From assembly GCA_964057225.1 (NCBI GenBank), contig OZ059895.1, forward strand, positions 14,074,001-14,138,000: 64,000 bases of DNA, read 5' to 3'. Under the pieces are notes generated by a model. The model did no database searches. It was not told the DNA's origin and was given only the letters and a program-made list of their open reading frames with translations. A program made the position numbers and the translations under genes. This DNA comes from Auanema rhodensis (taxonomy: Eukaryota; Nematoda; Chromadorea; Rhabditida; Rhabditidae). Shown here piece by piece: positions 32,255-43,729 of the stretch (positions are counted from its first letter, which is position 1; every line of letters begins with the position of its first letter).

Positions 32255-34142
32255 GATTTTAAAGTCTAAATAAATGAATTTTTAAGAAAAAACAACAACA
32301 ACAAAACAATAAACAAGGAAAAAAAAGAATAAATGATTTCAGGTAAAACAGAGAAATGGTATAATGAGGGTAGATGTAATCATCAAATATTAGAATTGTT
32401 GATCAAATATAGTAAAGAGATGGTTGTAAGCTGATCTCAATATCCGTCTGTCTTTTGTACATATTCGGAGCGTGATTGCCAATAATGAAAGTAAAGAAGA
32501 GTAAGGAAAAGAGAGAGAAAGAGTGCGAGATAAAGAGAGAGAGAGAAAGAGAGAGAGCGAGGTGAGGAGTTTCCGGGGTGCCAAGTACATGTCAAGTGAC
32601 GGTAACAACACAAGATAATTCAATAGAAGCTTTAATATAAAAGAGAAAAAATGAGGGCGAAGGAAGAAAAGGCTTGTTGAGCGAAAATACTCAGAAAGGA
32701 AATTCAATAACAACAAATCATACAGATATGAAATACAATAAGCTGACTGTACTATAACTACAATAAATTGGAAGTAAAGATGAAACAAGGCTTTTCCTCT
32801 TCGGCCTCACCCCACCCGTGCCTCCTATTGTGAAAGTTTTAACAGAAACATATTAAGTTTTTTTAATTTTATAAAAAAAAACAATTTTCTTTAAAAACAG
32901 GAATATACAGCATTTGTATTTACTTAATCTAAACGGAATTAGGATGACCACGATGACGATGATGATGATGAAGATGGAAAGTGGGACTGTGTGTCTTCTT
33001 CAAAATCTTGAATGTCATATGTTGTTCTTAACAAATTTTTCTTTCTTTTCAATACACACATATATTCTTAATTATAAATATTATAATTTTATATTAAAAA
33101 AGAAAAAGAAAAGAGGAATAGCGTGGGAAAGGTGAGCTGATGGGGCAGGTGGCATGGGGTAACAAACTCCAAAAAAACTTTGGAAAGGTCAAGGATGGGT
33201 GAAGATAAAAGAGGACATGATTGGAGGTAATGATTGGAAATGTGGATGTGAAAATTAAAAAAATTAATTAAATTATATATTTATATTAGAATATATTAGA
33301 ATATATATAAGAGAAATAGTTAATATAGTTTGAATTAGAAATGGACAGGCGTCGTCTGAGATAGATTTGAATGAAGAGGCTAGTGTGTGAAGGAGAGTGT
33401 TGGCAGGTAAGAGGAAGAAGAGGGTAAGAGGTGTATAGAAGGGACATTGGTTGGTCATGACCCCGGCTGTTTAGATGACGGTATTTGTGAAAGCCAATGA
33501 ATGAATAGCCAACCATATACCTATTGAATGATCCTTACGTACGCTACGGCACAGGAAATGCTAGAAGACTGTGAGCAAAAGAAAGAAAAAATACAAAAGA
33601 GCATGGGAAAATGAGAGAGAGAGGGAGAGAGGGAGAGAGAAAGAGATTTGAGTTCATGTTGGGAGGGAGGGATATATGAAAGCTTAATACAAGACTATTA
33701 CAGTATTATATTAATAGTTAATAGATGTTGTTTTCTTTTTATGTTTACATGTGTCTGCTACTACTCAGCCACTCTCCTCTCCTCCTCCTGCACCTCCCTC
33801 CCAACACGACTAACTCACCCAAATGATAACTATGCGTATTTATGCTAATCAGATATAAAATCTTTTATAGCAAACTAGCAATTAAGAAGAACTTTGTTAT
33901 GACAAACTATGTGTCACAGGAAATAGATTGAAGGAAATATATGAACGGTAGCAAGATAATGAAAGAAAAATGAAAAATAAACATGAAATCGGAAGAAAGA
34001 GAGAGGTGAAAAGAGGGTGGATGATAGGAAAAAGGAAGAAGAAATTCATTTGATTCAATTTAAACATATGAATAACCTTGAATAAATGAATTCTTGAACA
34101 CGTAATAGACAACAAAGAGACTTCTATAAGGGTTAGAGGGAA

Positions 34143-34145
<3 letters not shown>

Positions 34146-34184
<39 letters not shown>
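34146..34184. repeat. (GA)n microsatellite
   Basis: Pure GA run. Confidence 0.95.
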
Positions 34185-34188
<4 letters not shown>

Positions 34189-35359
34189 CTGAAGTGATGT
34201 GTTCATAGTAACGGTCAAACATGGTTTAAACAACTTTATTGAAGAAGATGAGGATGAGAAGTAACAAGAAAACATAATAAAAGCCAATTACAAAGCAAAT
34301 TAACTATAATGCCTGAGGCATAACACACACACACACAACTACTGTATGGCATTTTGATAATGAAAATAGAAAATGTTGGATATTTGTACATATAATCCAG
34401 AAGAAAGCAGCTAAACTGAAGTGAAGTGACAGTGAATAGTCATTTACGGATTCAGATGAGACAGAAAAAGCGGACGATAATCGGCTTAACGGTATGAATC
34501 TACAGAAGTTTTGATAAATGGTTCAAGTTTTGAAGTGGACTAATAAATAGGAAAAAGAAGTTTAAAAGAGAGATTTAAAGAAATATGAATATAAAATCTT
34601 ATATTATAGTTAAAAAGGATTTATATGAATTGATTTCATAACCATTATAACATATAGTAAAAAATCTTTTTACTATATGTATATGTTAATCATTATACTT
34701 GGAAGTAATAGCAGGATAATGGGATGGACGGAGGGTAGATCAAACGAAATGAAAGAAATGATGAGTTAAGTGGCTTGAAGCTGTTGCTGTTACTGCTGTA
34801 GCTACTGCTGCTACTGCTGCTGCTGCATGCATTCAAGCAAGCAAGTTAAGGAGAAGTAATGGTAGATATACTAGAAACAACTTCAATACATAACTACAAA
34901 CATGTAAACAAGGACTCAGTTCGTTTTTTTTTCGAAGAAAAGAATAAGTTTTTGAAAAAAATTTAAATAAAAAAATTAGACTGGAAGTAATGAAATTGGA
35001 TGAAAGTTTATGGAAGGATAAGGAATTGAAAGAGTTAGCTATGAACCATATGAGATGAAAGATTTTTCTATAACTTGTTTCTCAATATATGGACATATGA
35101 AGGTGATTTGTGTCTTTTCCACCTTTCGATACTCTTCAATCTTCCTTCTCTTGTTCTCTTTCTTGAAGAGAAAATAGAACTAAAGATATCAGATCAGATA
35201 GGAGGACCTATGGCTCGAAAGACAAAGTTGATTGTCATCGTCCGAGTCCGTCACCTTCGGAATGCTGGAAGAGGGAAGAGAGGTAGACAAGAGCCGATGT
35301 TCGAAGATTTAAGGATGGTTTCTTAGTTCTTCGATAAATCTAAGGATAGAGGAATATCG

Positions 35360-35381
35360 GGAGAGAAAGAGAGAGAGGGAT

Positions 35382-35416
<35 letters not shown>

Positions 35417-35450
35417 AGGGATAAAGAGAGAGAGAGAGAGAGAGAGAGGG
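35360..35450. repeat. (GA)n compound microsatellite
   Basis: Three GA runs separated by GGGATAAAGA-type units, itself a higher-order duplication of a GA block. Confidence 0.9.
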
Positions 35451-37255
35451 ATGAAGAGTATATGTTAGCTGAAGGATGCGATTGACGACAAACTAACATG
35501 GCGATAATGATGAGCGTAGAAATACATGTATATGATTGAAAAATAAGAGAAAGAAAGAAAATGAGGAAATAGCTGGATATTAGATGTAAATGAGGTCAAA
35601 TATATTCGTTATCCATATGTAAAATCTTAAAAGATATTCTCAAATAACAGTCAAAATACATAGATTTAGAGTCAAAACAACCATACCATGGATATCAAGA
35701 AGGTAGGATGGATACAGGAAAATTCAGAAGATTCTATGCTTAGAGAAAGAGAGAGAATATGAGGGAGAAGGAGAGTGAGGGAGGGGGGAGAGAGGAGAAA
35801 TAGAAACAGTCAATTGCTTGGCTTCATCTTGTGTTGTCGTATGGACATCCGATGTCCGGATCTGTCGGCGGTGTCGTCATCATCATCATACGTCGGTCCT
35901 ACCGACCGAATGTTGTCAGCTGCTGTACGGGCTAGGTTCTCCCTCAGCCTAACAGGGCTGTTCCAAACGAGACAGTTTTGAAAAGCGCGATTGTCTGATA
36001 CATGGAATGCTGACGATTTGATGCGATTGACGTTGAAAGATGATGAAAGAAGATGTACAGAAACGAACGTGGCGAAACAATGAATACAGATTCTCCCTGA
36101 GGCATATTTCCGGCTAGAATGAGACTTAGCGAAAATCTTTTTTCGGTTATTCTTCATCAAAATAGTGAGAATAATGATGAATGACAGTTAAAAGAGGAAA
36201 TGAGTCAGACAACTGATTTGCAAAATTTTAATCTTTCTCAGCCAAAATTTCTGTAATAATAGGATGAAGGTAGAGAGTTCGAAACCAGATTTCACAGATA
36301 TTCTGCAAAACCTTAGAGAGAAGAGACCTTGATGCTAAAACAGAAAATACACATTTGTTATGAGAATTGTTCGAGAAATTGAGAAATTACGGAAGAAAAA
36401 ATGATTAGTAAGTCAAACTGAGAGCAATAGATTGGTTGAAATTCACAAGATGGGAAGGTCAAATGCGTTCAATTGAAATCTTCAGCAACGACTACTGTTA
36501 CTTCTACTGCTGCTGCTACTGCTGCTGTCCTCGTACTTATAAAATTTTTATTTTTTTTTCAATTTAATTAATAAAATATTTATATAATATAATAAAAGAT
36601 TATAACAAGATGAAACTTGATGAATGAAGTAAAAGGAAGATCGATCAAAGGTGAGTTCAACATGTAGAGGCAGTACTAGTTGGAAGGAGGAGAAGAGTAA
36701 TTAGCTGAATGGACCGTGGAGCGTGGATGAGGACAACGATCGTCGATCGTAACGAAGAAAGCAACGACTACAGTGATGACGACGAAGAGAACGATGAGTG
36801 TGAAGATGAAGAACAGAAGGATGAAGGAGGATGACGACAAAGTGAGAGAAGGTAGTAGTAGTAGTAGTACATGAATGTAAGGACAGTTGAAAGGAAGAAA
36901 AGAGGAAAAATGCGAAATTTCAATGAAAGAGATCGACCTGAGTTTGAGAAGCTAATTGAGATGCCGTTCTGAAGTTCATCTGACCTTCACAATACTCACC
37001 TGTCAACAATCAAAATGGTTTTAAGGATAAAAAAAAGAATTTTTCATGCACAACGGTGTTGTATTTGCTATTTAAAAAAACATTTTGTTGAGAAATACCA
37101 AGGTAAAACATGTTTAAATCTGGTTGAAGGTTAAAATAATAAAATAGAAATTATAATAATATATAAGATATAGTTAAGTTTAAAGAAAATACAGGTGTTT
37201 ATAAAAAGTTTATGTTCTTCAATGTTTTAACCTTTTAATTTTACCTCTTAATAGA

Positions 37256-37317
<62 letters not shown>

Positions 37318-37325
37318 AAGAGAAA
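37256..37325. repeat. (GA)n microsatellite
   Basis: GA run with occasional GAAA units. Confidence 0.95.
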
Positions 37326-37726
37326 TTTACGTGAAATTAAGAAAAACAACAACAGCAACAACAACAACGTGAGGAAAGAAATTGAATGAATGAATGAGAA
37401 TGAGTGATCATGTCCTGTCCTATATAGAAGAATGAGATCAGGCAAATAAGAAAATGAAAAGCGAGATGTATCTCGCTTATGATGATGATGAAGATGATCA
37501 TCATCATTCTCACATATTTGGATAATAAAATAGAAAAAATAATAGAAATATGGTGTATATTAATAATTTTTAATATTAAAATAATTCAAAACTATTAATC
37601 TTATTTGTAAAATTAAAAGAAAATTTATAGTTAGATCGTTATACATAGATATGTTTATGGTTATTTTTAGATTTTAAAGTTTTATTATAGTTATATTATA
37701 GTTATTTTTCATTATAATATAGATTA

Positions 37727-37772
37727 ATAGTTAGTATAGTTAGTATAGTTAGTATAGTTAGTATAGTTATAC
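37727..37772. repeat. 9-bp tandem repeat TTAGTATAG
   Basis: About five direct copies of TTAGTATAG. On the minus strand this is CTATACTAA repeated, so each unit carries the branch-point heptamer TACTAAC. Confidence 0.9.
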
Positions 37773-39938
37773 AGAAAGTTTTATATAAAACTCTCTGACT
37801 ATACTAAGATTTTACTATACTTTTCACAAAATGTCTTTACGAAGTTACATACGTAGGGAGTAGAGAGGTAGGTGAGAATGATGATGGTTTTTACTGTACT
37901 TTTAGCTGTCGTACAAACTTAATTGCTAAATAGACGACAGATTTCGAGAAAAAAATTAATACAGTTTTTGAATTCAATGGTATTGCCAGAGGGCTTAATT
38001 GAGATCTGCGAGTCCGGATGATGACACAGACTGTATGATAGGCAAGAGGACAGGTGTAAGAGAAGTGTTTATCTTTGTACAATCATGTTTTGGATAAGGA
38101 AACTTCTGATTGATGTAAGTTATTTGAATGGCGCTTCGTCATCTTCTTCACATGCCGTCAAGAAGGATGATGTCAGACAGATGAACTGGATTTTACATCG
38201 AGAGAGGGGAAGAGTGAGAGAGGAGGGAAAAAGAGAGGTAAGACGACAGAAATGGATAGATACTATGCGGTAGTTTTTCATATAAAGCTTATTTCAGTCG
38301 GCAAGTTTGTTCTTTTCTATGAAAATCCCATTCAAATTCTTTATTCATTCGATTTTCTCTGACAGTTTTAATGCCAAATGTTATCTTTTATTCTATGAAA
38401 AACGGTATAAAATGATTGAGATGAGTATTAGAAATTTTCTTATTCCTTCATTTTCAACTTGAAAAGAAATTCTTAACAGAGACAGAGGGAGAGAGAGAAC
38501 GAGAAAGAGAGAGAGAGAGAGAGAGACAGAGAAAAAAAGAGAGAGAGAGGAAGTGCTAAGAGAGGTCCTTTGACATATATTGAAGAAGTCTGGAAAAAGT
38601 TGTGGAAGAAGCCAAGACAGGAAAAGCTTCATAATGGGTTACGGTTGATTGAATACTCACAACTACAATATGAAAATGAAGGAATAATATACTCATATAG
38701 TTAGTGGAACATAAATAAAATAATTTTGAAAAAGAAATCTGAAAGTCAAACTGTTGAGAAGAAGAAAAATCAAAGAAATACCATCAAAATGCATTTCTTT
38801 CTGCCTAATTTGTTAATTTTTATCTTTTTCTCTGAACCTCTTCATCACTCTCTCTCTCTCTCTTCTTCTCTCTCTTTCTCTCTCTTCCACTGTTTGTATA
38901 TTCTCTTATTATGGTCTAATAGCTTATGCTTCAATTCTTTTTAAAGTTTTAATCATCATTAATGATGCTGATGATGTAAAGTAGAGGAAGCTTCTCTGAC
39001 TAAATGATCATCAGACCTGTTCCAACTACTGGTCATTCATTTTTCTCTAATTCTCTTAATCATCTATACTATTTTCTAGTTGGAAAAAACATCAGCAGCG
39101 ATATGCTTTGAATAGAGGAGGAATAGCTGGAACATGGTTGTTCATGTATTGGCTTCGGAACATTCACATGAACGTTGAAACGACAAAAAACCAGAACATA
39201 CATACATAGCTTTTCCTCTGTTCGCTTGCCAAGCCTTCGTTCGTACTTCTTCATCTCGCACACACAACCACATCATAAGTTTTATTTTATGAATTTCAAA
39301 AAAAAAATGAAAAATTGAAGAGAAAAATAGTATTTTAATGAATTTTTTATAAAATTTATAAAATAATTATGGAAATTTGAAGTAAAATATATGAAAAATG
39401 ATTCTGACTTCTGACTTGCATATGTGGAAAGTCTCAAGATGGTCATGAAGGCAGAGAAATAGATACGTGTAGATAATTACAATTCTGAAAGCTTTAGAAG
39501 GACATTAGTAGTCGTTGATGTGAAAAAAAAAATATTTTGATTGAATTTTAGCACAGAAGGACATCAGACATCTGTCATGTTCAACTAACTATTACGTATA
39601 GTTAATGACTTCATGAGGATATGCAAGAATCTGATGAATAATGAACTTCAGAAGGCCAAACAAGTCAAACGAAATAGAAGAAAATTGAGGGTGTAAGATA
39701 TCCAATGACAAAGACGACCATGACAGTACCGAGGTTGGCATAGAAAGTAAGAAAAGCGATTAAAGGAATTGACATCAGTTGAAATGAAAGGAAAAGCTAG
39801 AGAAAAGAAAAGAAAAACGAATGTCTTCTTCTATAAAAGGAAATTTATAATTTCTATTACGATCTTTAAACTATATAGCACGGTTATAGTAAAAATATGT
39901 TAACTATTCCTTCATTTTTTCATTGTCGGTCATTCTAA

Positions 39939-39940
<2 letters not shown>

Positions 39941-39998
<58 letters not shown>

Positions 39999-40018
39999 GA
40001 GAGAGAGAGAGAGAGTGA
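39941..40018. repeat. (GA)n microsatellite
   Basis: Long GA run with two GTGA interruptions near its right end. Confidence 0.95.
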
Positions 40019-41554
40019 GGAAGCGATGGCACAACTAGAAGAGGTCATGCATTGCAGTAACTGTAAAAGCCAATTGTTATGTTGCCGACATAGCAAAATC
40101 ATAATAAATGATGATTATGATGATGATGACCGTATAAGGTAATAGTTAGACAGACGATGTCCGATTGAACTAGACATGACCTAACATCATGAGCATGATC
40201 AACACATGAGGCCAGGTGGGTAATATGAAAGAAAGCACATGACGTTGATGTCTTCATCTCACTCTCTCTCTCTCTCTCATTACATGTTGTTATAACCGAA
40301 AATAGTCTTACATACTATTACTAGATTTAGATTTAGAACATGGAAAGAATATGATGAATTGAAGCAGAAATAATCAAAGAATTCAAAATAATTATATGAA
40401 TAAAGTTAAATTATTTAAAATATAATAACTTATATTAATTTATATTTAAATAAGATATGAGGAAATTCATGTAAACCCACAAAAAAAACTAAAAAAAGAG
40501 CGAAAAAGGGTAATTACAATACAAAGTACTCAAAGAATTGTATGTAAGCTCGCTTACAGAAGGCAATTATAACCGGAAGAATTCAGAAGCAATTGAGGTC
40601 ATGGGCGGTGACAATGCGGACACGGTCACACAATGAAAAGAAAATACAGAATAAGTAGAAAAATGGAGAAAAGGAAACACCAAAAGAGCATTTCTGTGAT
40701 TTTATTTTCAGAGAGAAATCAATAATTGAAATTTTAGAAAAATCTTCTAATCGAATAATTAGGTGTGTCTGCTTATTCTGTTCGTTGAACTTCCTCGGAT
40801 GCTACCCATTTAGAGGCTTCAGAACACTCCTTCAAACTACAAAAAAAACCAAAAATGTATGGCATACCGAATAGAGGTGTTGAAATTCGTGAAAAATCAA
40901 TATTTGGAAAGAAAAAGGTTTTTATTTTCTTAATTAGATCAAAATAAAAATACTATGTTAACTTGACAAATCAATTATTTTTATATATTATATGTATGTC
41001 TGATTATTTAAACAAACTGTCCCTCTATCCATTTCTTGAGAGATGAACATTTCCAAAAACAGGGTTGAAATCGAAATAATAGAATATTTTTAGAAAAAAA
41101 CATATATTTTGATTGAATATATACTATATAAACTCTCAAAATATCTAAAATTATTGAAGTTTTTTTTAGTTTGTAGAAGATTTCTGGTGTCTGTAAGATA
41201 GGGGCATCGGGCATTTCATCGCAAATGACTGTAGTTATTTCATTTTTTTTCTTTCAACCCTATACTTTATTAAAAAAATTCTAAATATTATAATAAATAT
41301 AATTTATCTGCAAATATATATATATATATAAATATAAATATATTTTATTTGGTCTAATAAATAACAAAGAAAATATAGTTTTGTATAATTTAGAAAATTC
41401 TAAGAAAATATTTCAATGCTTCAATAAACAATCTTATTTTTTATAATTATTATAAAGATTAAACAACAACAAATTCAAAAAATCATTTTATTATTATAAA
41501 TATAATTAATAAAATCTGATATCGAAATAGATAAATTGAGTATTTGTAGTTAAA

Positions 41555-43102
41555 TTATTTAATTTCTATACTTTTTATACTTCTTTCATAAGGTTGTATA
41601 GTCTTAATATCAATTGAATTCAAATCTAAGAGAAAATGAATGAATAATCTTCAATTTCAGTTTTTAAAAATTTTAATTTACTTGATTTCATTATTAATCT
41701 TTTCAACATATTTATGAAAACTCGTCGATATTCTGTATGTCCAAATAATAAAATAATTGAATTAGCACTACCATGTATGGAAAAGATTAAAACTGCAATA
41801 AATCCAACAACTATAATTTTGTATTTTAAAAGAATTTTTATTTCAAAAAGAAAAAAAACCTGTTGATTTGAATATCATCATTGAAATAATAGGACCAGCC
41901 ATTAATAACATTGGAATACTTATCTAAAATATAAATAATAATATACAAATCTATTATATGAATTACATATATCTCAGGATTGTGCATCTCTAATTATTTT
42001 GCGAATCGGACCGTTTTCGCGAAAAAATCCCAAAAATCAACAAGAGGAATGAGAAATTAAAATGATCCGGTCCGGTCCGCAAGATCCGTAGTACCGTTTA
42101 CGGATGCGAATCTAGCGAAATACCTCAATATTTCGGATTTTTTGGATATCCAGTCCGCACAACCCTGGTATATAGATATGTAAATATGTTACAAACTTGT
42201 AGAATTAATGTTCTTAGAAGAGATTTTTGCAGTCTTCGAGTTCGTTTCGATAAGTTGGAAGTATTTGAAACTAAAGTTTGTATACAAATAGTTAAAGTTA
42301 ATGCCCATAAAATAGCAACTAATAATAAATGAATACAATAATGAATAGCTGTATATGCTATACGATCATATAATATTATAATATAATTATCTGATAATAA
42401 TATTAAATTATAATTATTTTTACAAATATTTAAATTCTAAAATATTATTTTTACATTATTTTATATAAAAAATACATTAAAAACAAACTTCTAATTGCTT
42501 AAGTTTATCAACATATTCATCTGATGTCACTAAATATACATTTAAAGCAAAAAATATACATAAACCATGTCCATATATTAAAAATAATTTATGAAGATAT
42601 TTATTGTAAAAAACTGGATGAGATGTTGGTACTATAGCTCTTGTTCGATATAATAACATATGTGTATAGATTCCAACTACTTCTGTTAATAATAGTTACA
42701 ACTTTTTAAAAGCTTAGCAAGTTGTTATGATGTACCGAAACCGCATAAAATGCCTATGTATGCGTTGAGCATGAATGGCATTCCTATCTTGGCTCCGAAA
42801 CCTGATTGACGGAAAGCCCAGATCACAGGATGAATTGTAACAGTGCAACTTATGCTGACTATAAAATCTTGCATGATAAAGCTTCAAGATATTATATTAA
42901 TTTTAAAATTAAATTAATTTCATGAACTAACTAACCACAACAGATGACATATTAAGAAATACTTATAAGGAGACATTTGTGATGGAGAATATTGTATAAT
43001 AATATAGAATGTTATAGAAAATAATAAAAAATTAATAGTAAACACAATATCTTGTGAAAATACATATAAATCATCGTTTTCTATTAAAATTTCCGTACAC
43101 AT
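41555..43102 (-). CDS. Nematode 7TM chemoreceptor, second copy (Srh/Str-like)
   Basis: Paralogous to the receptor at 23706-25268 but well diverged. It starts MCTEILIENDDLYVFSQD, followed by SPSQMSPYKYFLICHLL. An intron with GTTAGT donor and TTGAAG acceptor sits at the same place as in the first receptor and leads to CFIMQDFIVSISCTVTIHPV. Further exons give HKLFLIYGHGLCIFFALNVY, the helix AIHYCIHLLLVAILWALTL, the loop SKRTRRLQKSLLRTLILQ, ISIPMLLMAGPIISMMIF, and the C-terminal hallmark FSIHGSANSIILLFGHTEYR. The last exon ends RSIKSIEIK at 41555. The intron between LILQ and ISIP is enlarged by a MITE (41975-42167). No in-frame stop was met in the exons I could join, so it may be functional. Confidence 0.72.
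41975..42167. mobile_element. hAT-like MITE in a chemoreceptor intron
   Basis: 193-bp element with inverted ends CAGGATTGTGC and GCACAACCCTG (one mismatch), GC-richer than the intron around it, and with internal GGTCCGGTCCG. CAGGG-type ends recall hAT non-autonomous elements. I could not see a clear 8-bp target duplication, so the superfamily is tentative. No coding capacity. Confidence 0.6.
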
Positions 43103-43628
43103 CTATATGATATAGTTAAGAATAATTCTGCAATTAGGCTATACACAACGATGTTTTAACAATAAATATTTCAAAATACGAAAACAAATGAACAAAAACG
43201 AGATGAATTTCAAAACTTTTGATTCATGCAAAGTGAAAAATTATTTATTTTTCCAACAAAGAAAAAAAAAGAAAATTTATAAGAACAAATAATAGAAATA
43301 TGTTATACTTTCATATAATTTATCTAAATGCCACAACATCAAGATTACATATAAACGTGCAGATGTTTAAGTTCAACAAAAAAAATTATAAAATACTTTG
43401 AACTATGAAAGTTTCATGAAAAAAAGTTTTTAATCTTGAACATATGATCAACTCATTTTACCATATATATATATATATATGTATATCAGCACATTGAATG
43501 TGAACATTGAACAACAGAAATCTCAGATGTTTTTTTGAAATATATATTCTCTCAAGTTTAATAATTCAGTTAACATCAGAGTTCAAAGTAACTCAAGCAC
43601 ACATGTCACAAGGCTCTCTGAAAAACAG
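43103..43628. other. Spacer between chemoreceptor and satellite
   Basis: AT-rich unique sequence, short (TA)n at 43465-43482. Nothing else seen. Confidence 0.6.
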
Positions 43629-43729
43629 ACACAACACGTATTCATACCATGCGACAGCGAGGAGACACTGCTTTATTGGTTTAATTACCAAAGTTTGAAG
43701 TACTTTCCTGATTCAACCAGAAACATTCT
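43629..43729 (-). repeat. Inverted, partly degenerate satellite fragment at the array edge
   Basis: This piece matches the satellite monomer in reverse orientation: GACACAACACGT..., a deletion, then GGAGACACTGCTTTATTGG, TTTAATTACCAAAGTTTGAA and CCTGATTCAACCAGAAACAT. It is fused head-on to the forward array at about 43730. It is diverged from the array consensus by several substitutions. Confidence 0.75.

Larger units (their letters stand above)
32255..41554. other. 9.3-kb gene-poor, purine-rich region
   Basis: I find no gene I can support. The plus strand is strongly purine-biased over most of the region, with GA tracts at 32505-32560, 33610-33650, 34146-34184, 35360-35450, 37256-37325, 38485-38550 and 39941-40018. 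Open frames here are mostly Ser/Leu/Arg products of these tracts. Exceptions worth noting are a CpG-richer segment at 35820-36080 and a minus-strand frame at 36706-36890 that could encode one hydrophobic helix. It may hold the 5' regulatory DNA of the DEX-1-like gene. Confidence 0.6.

Noticed and set aside
23706-43102. The two chemoreceptors as arms of another large inverted repeat
   Set aside because: They face opposite ways but are strongly diverged in DNA and the DNA between them shows no mirror symmetry.
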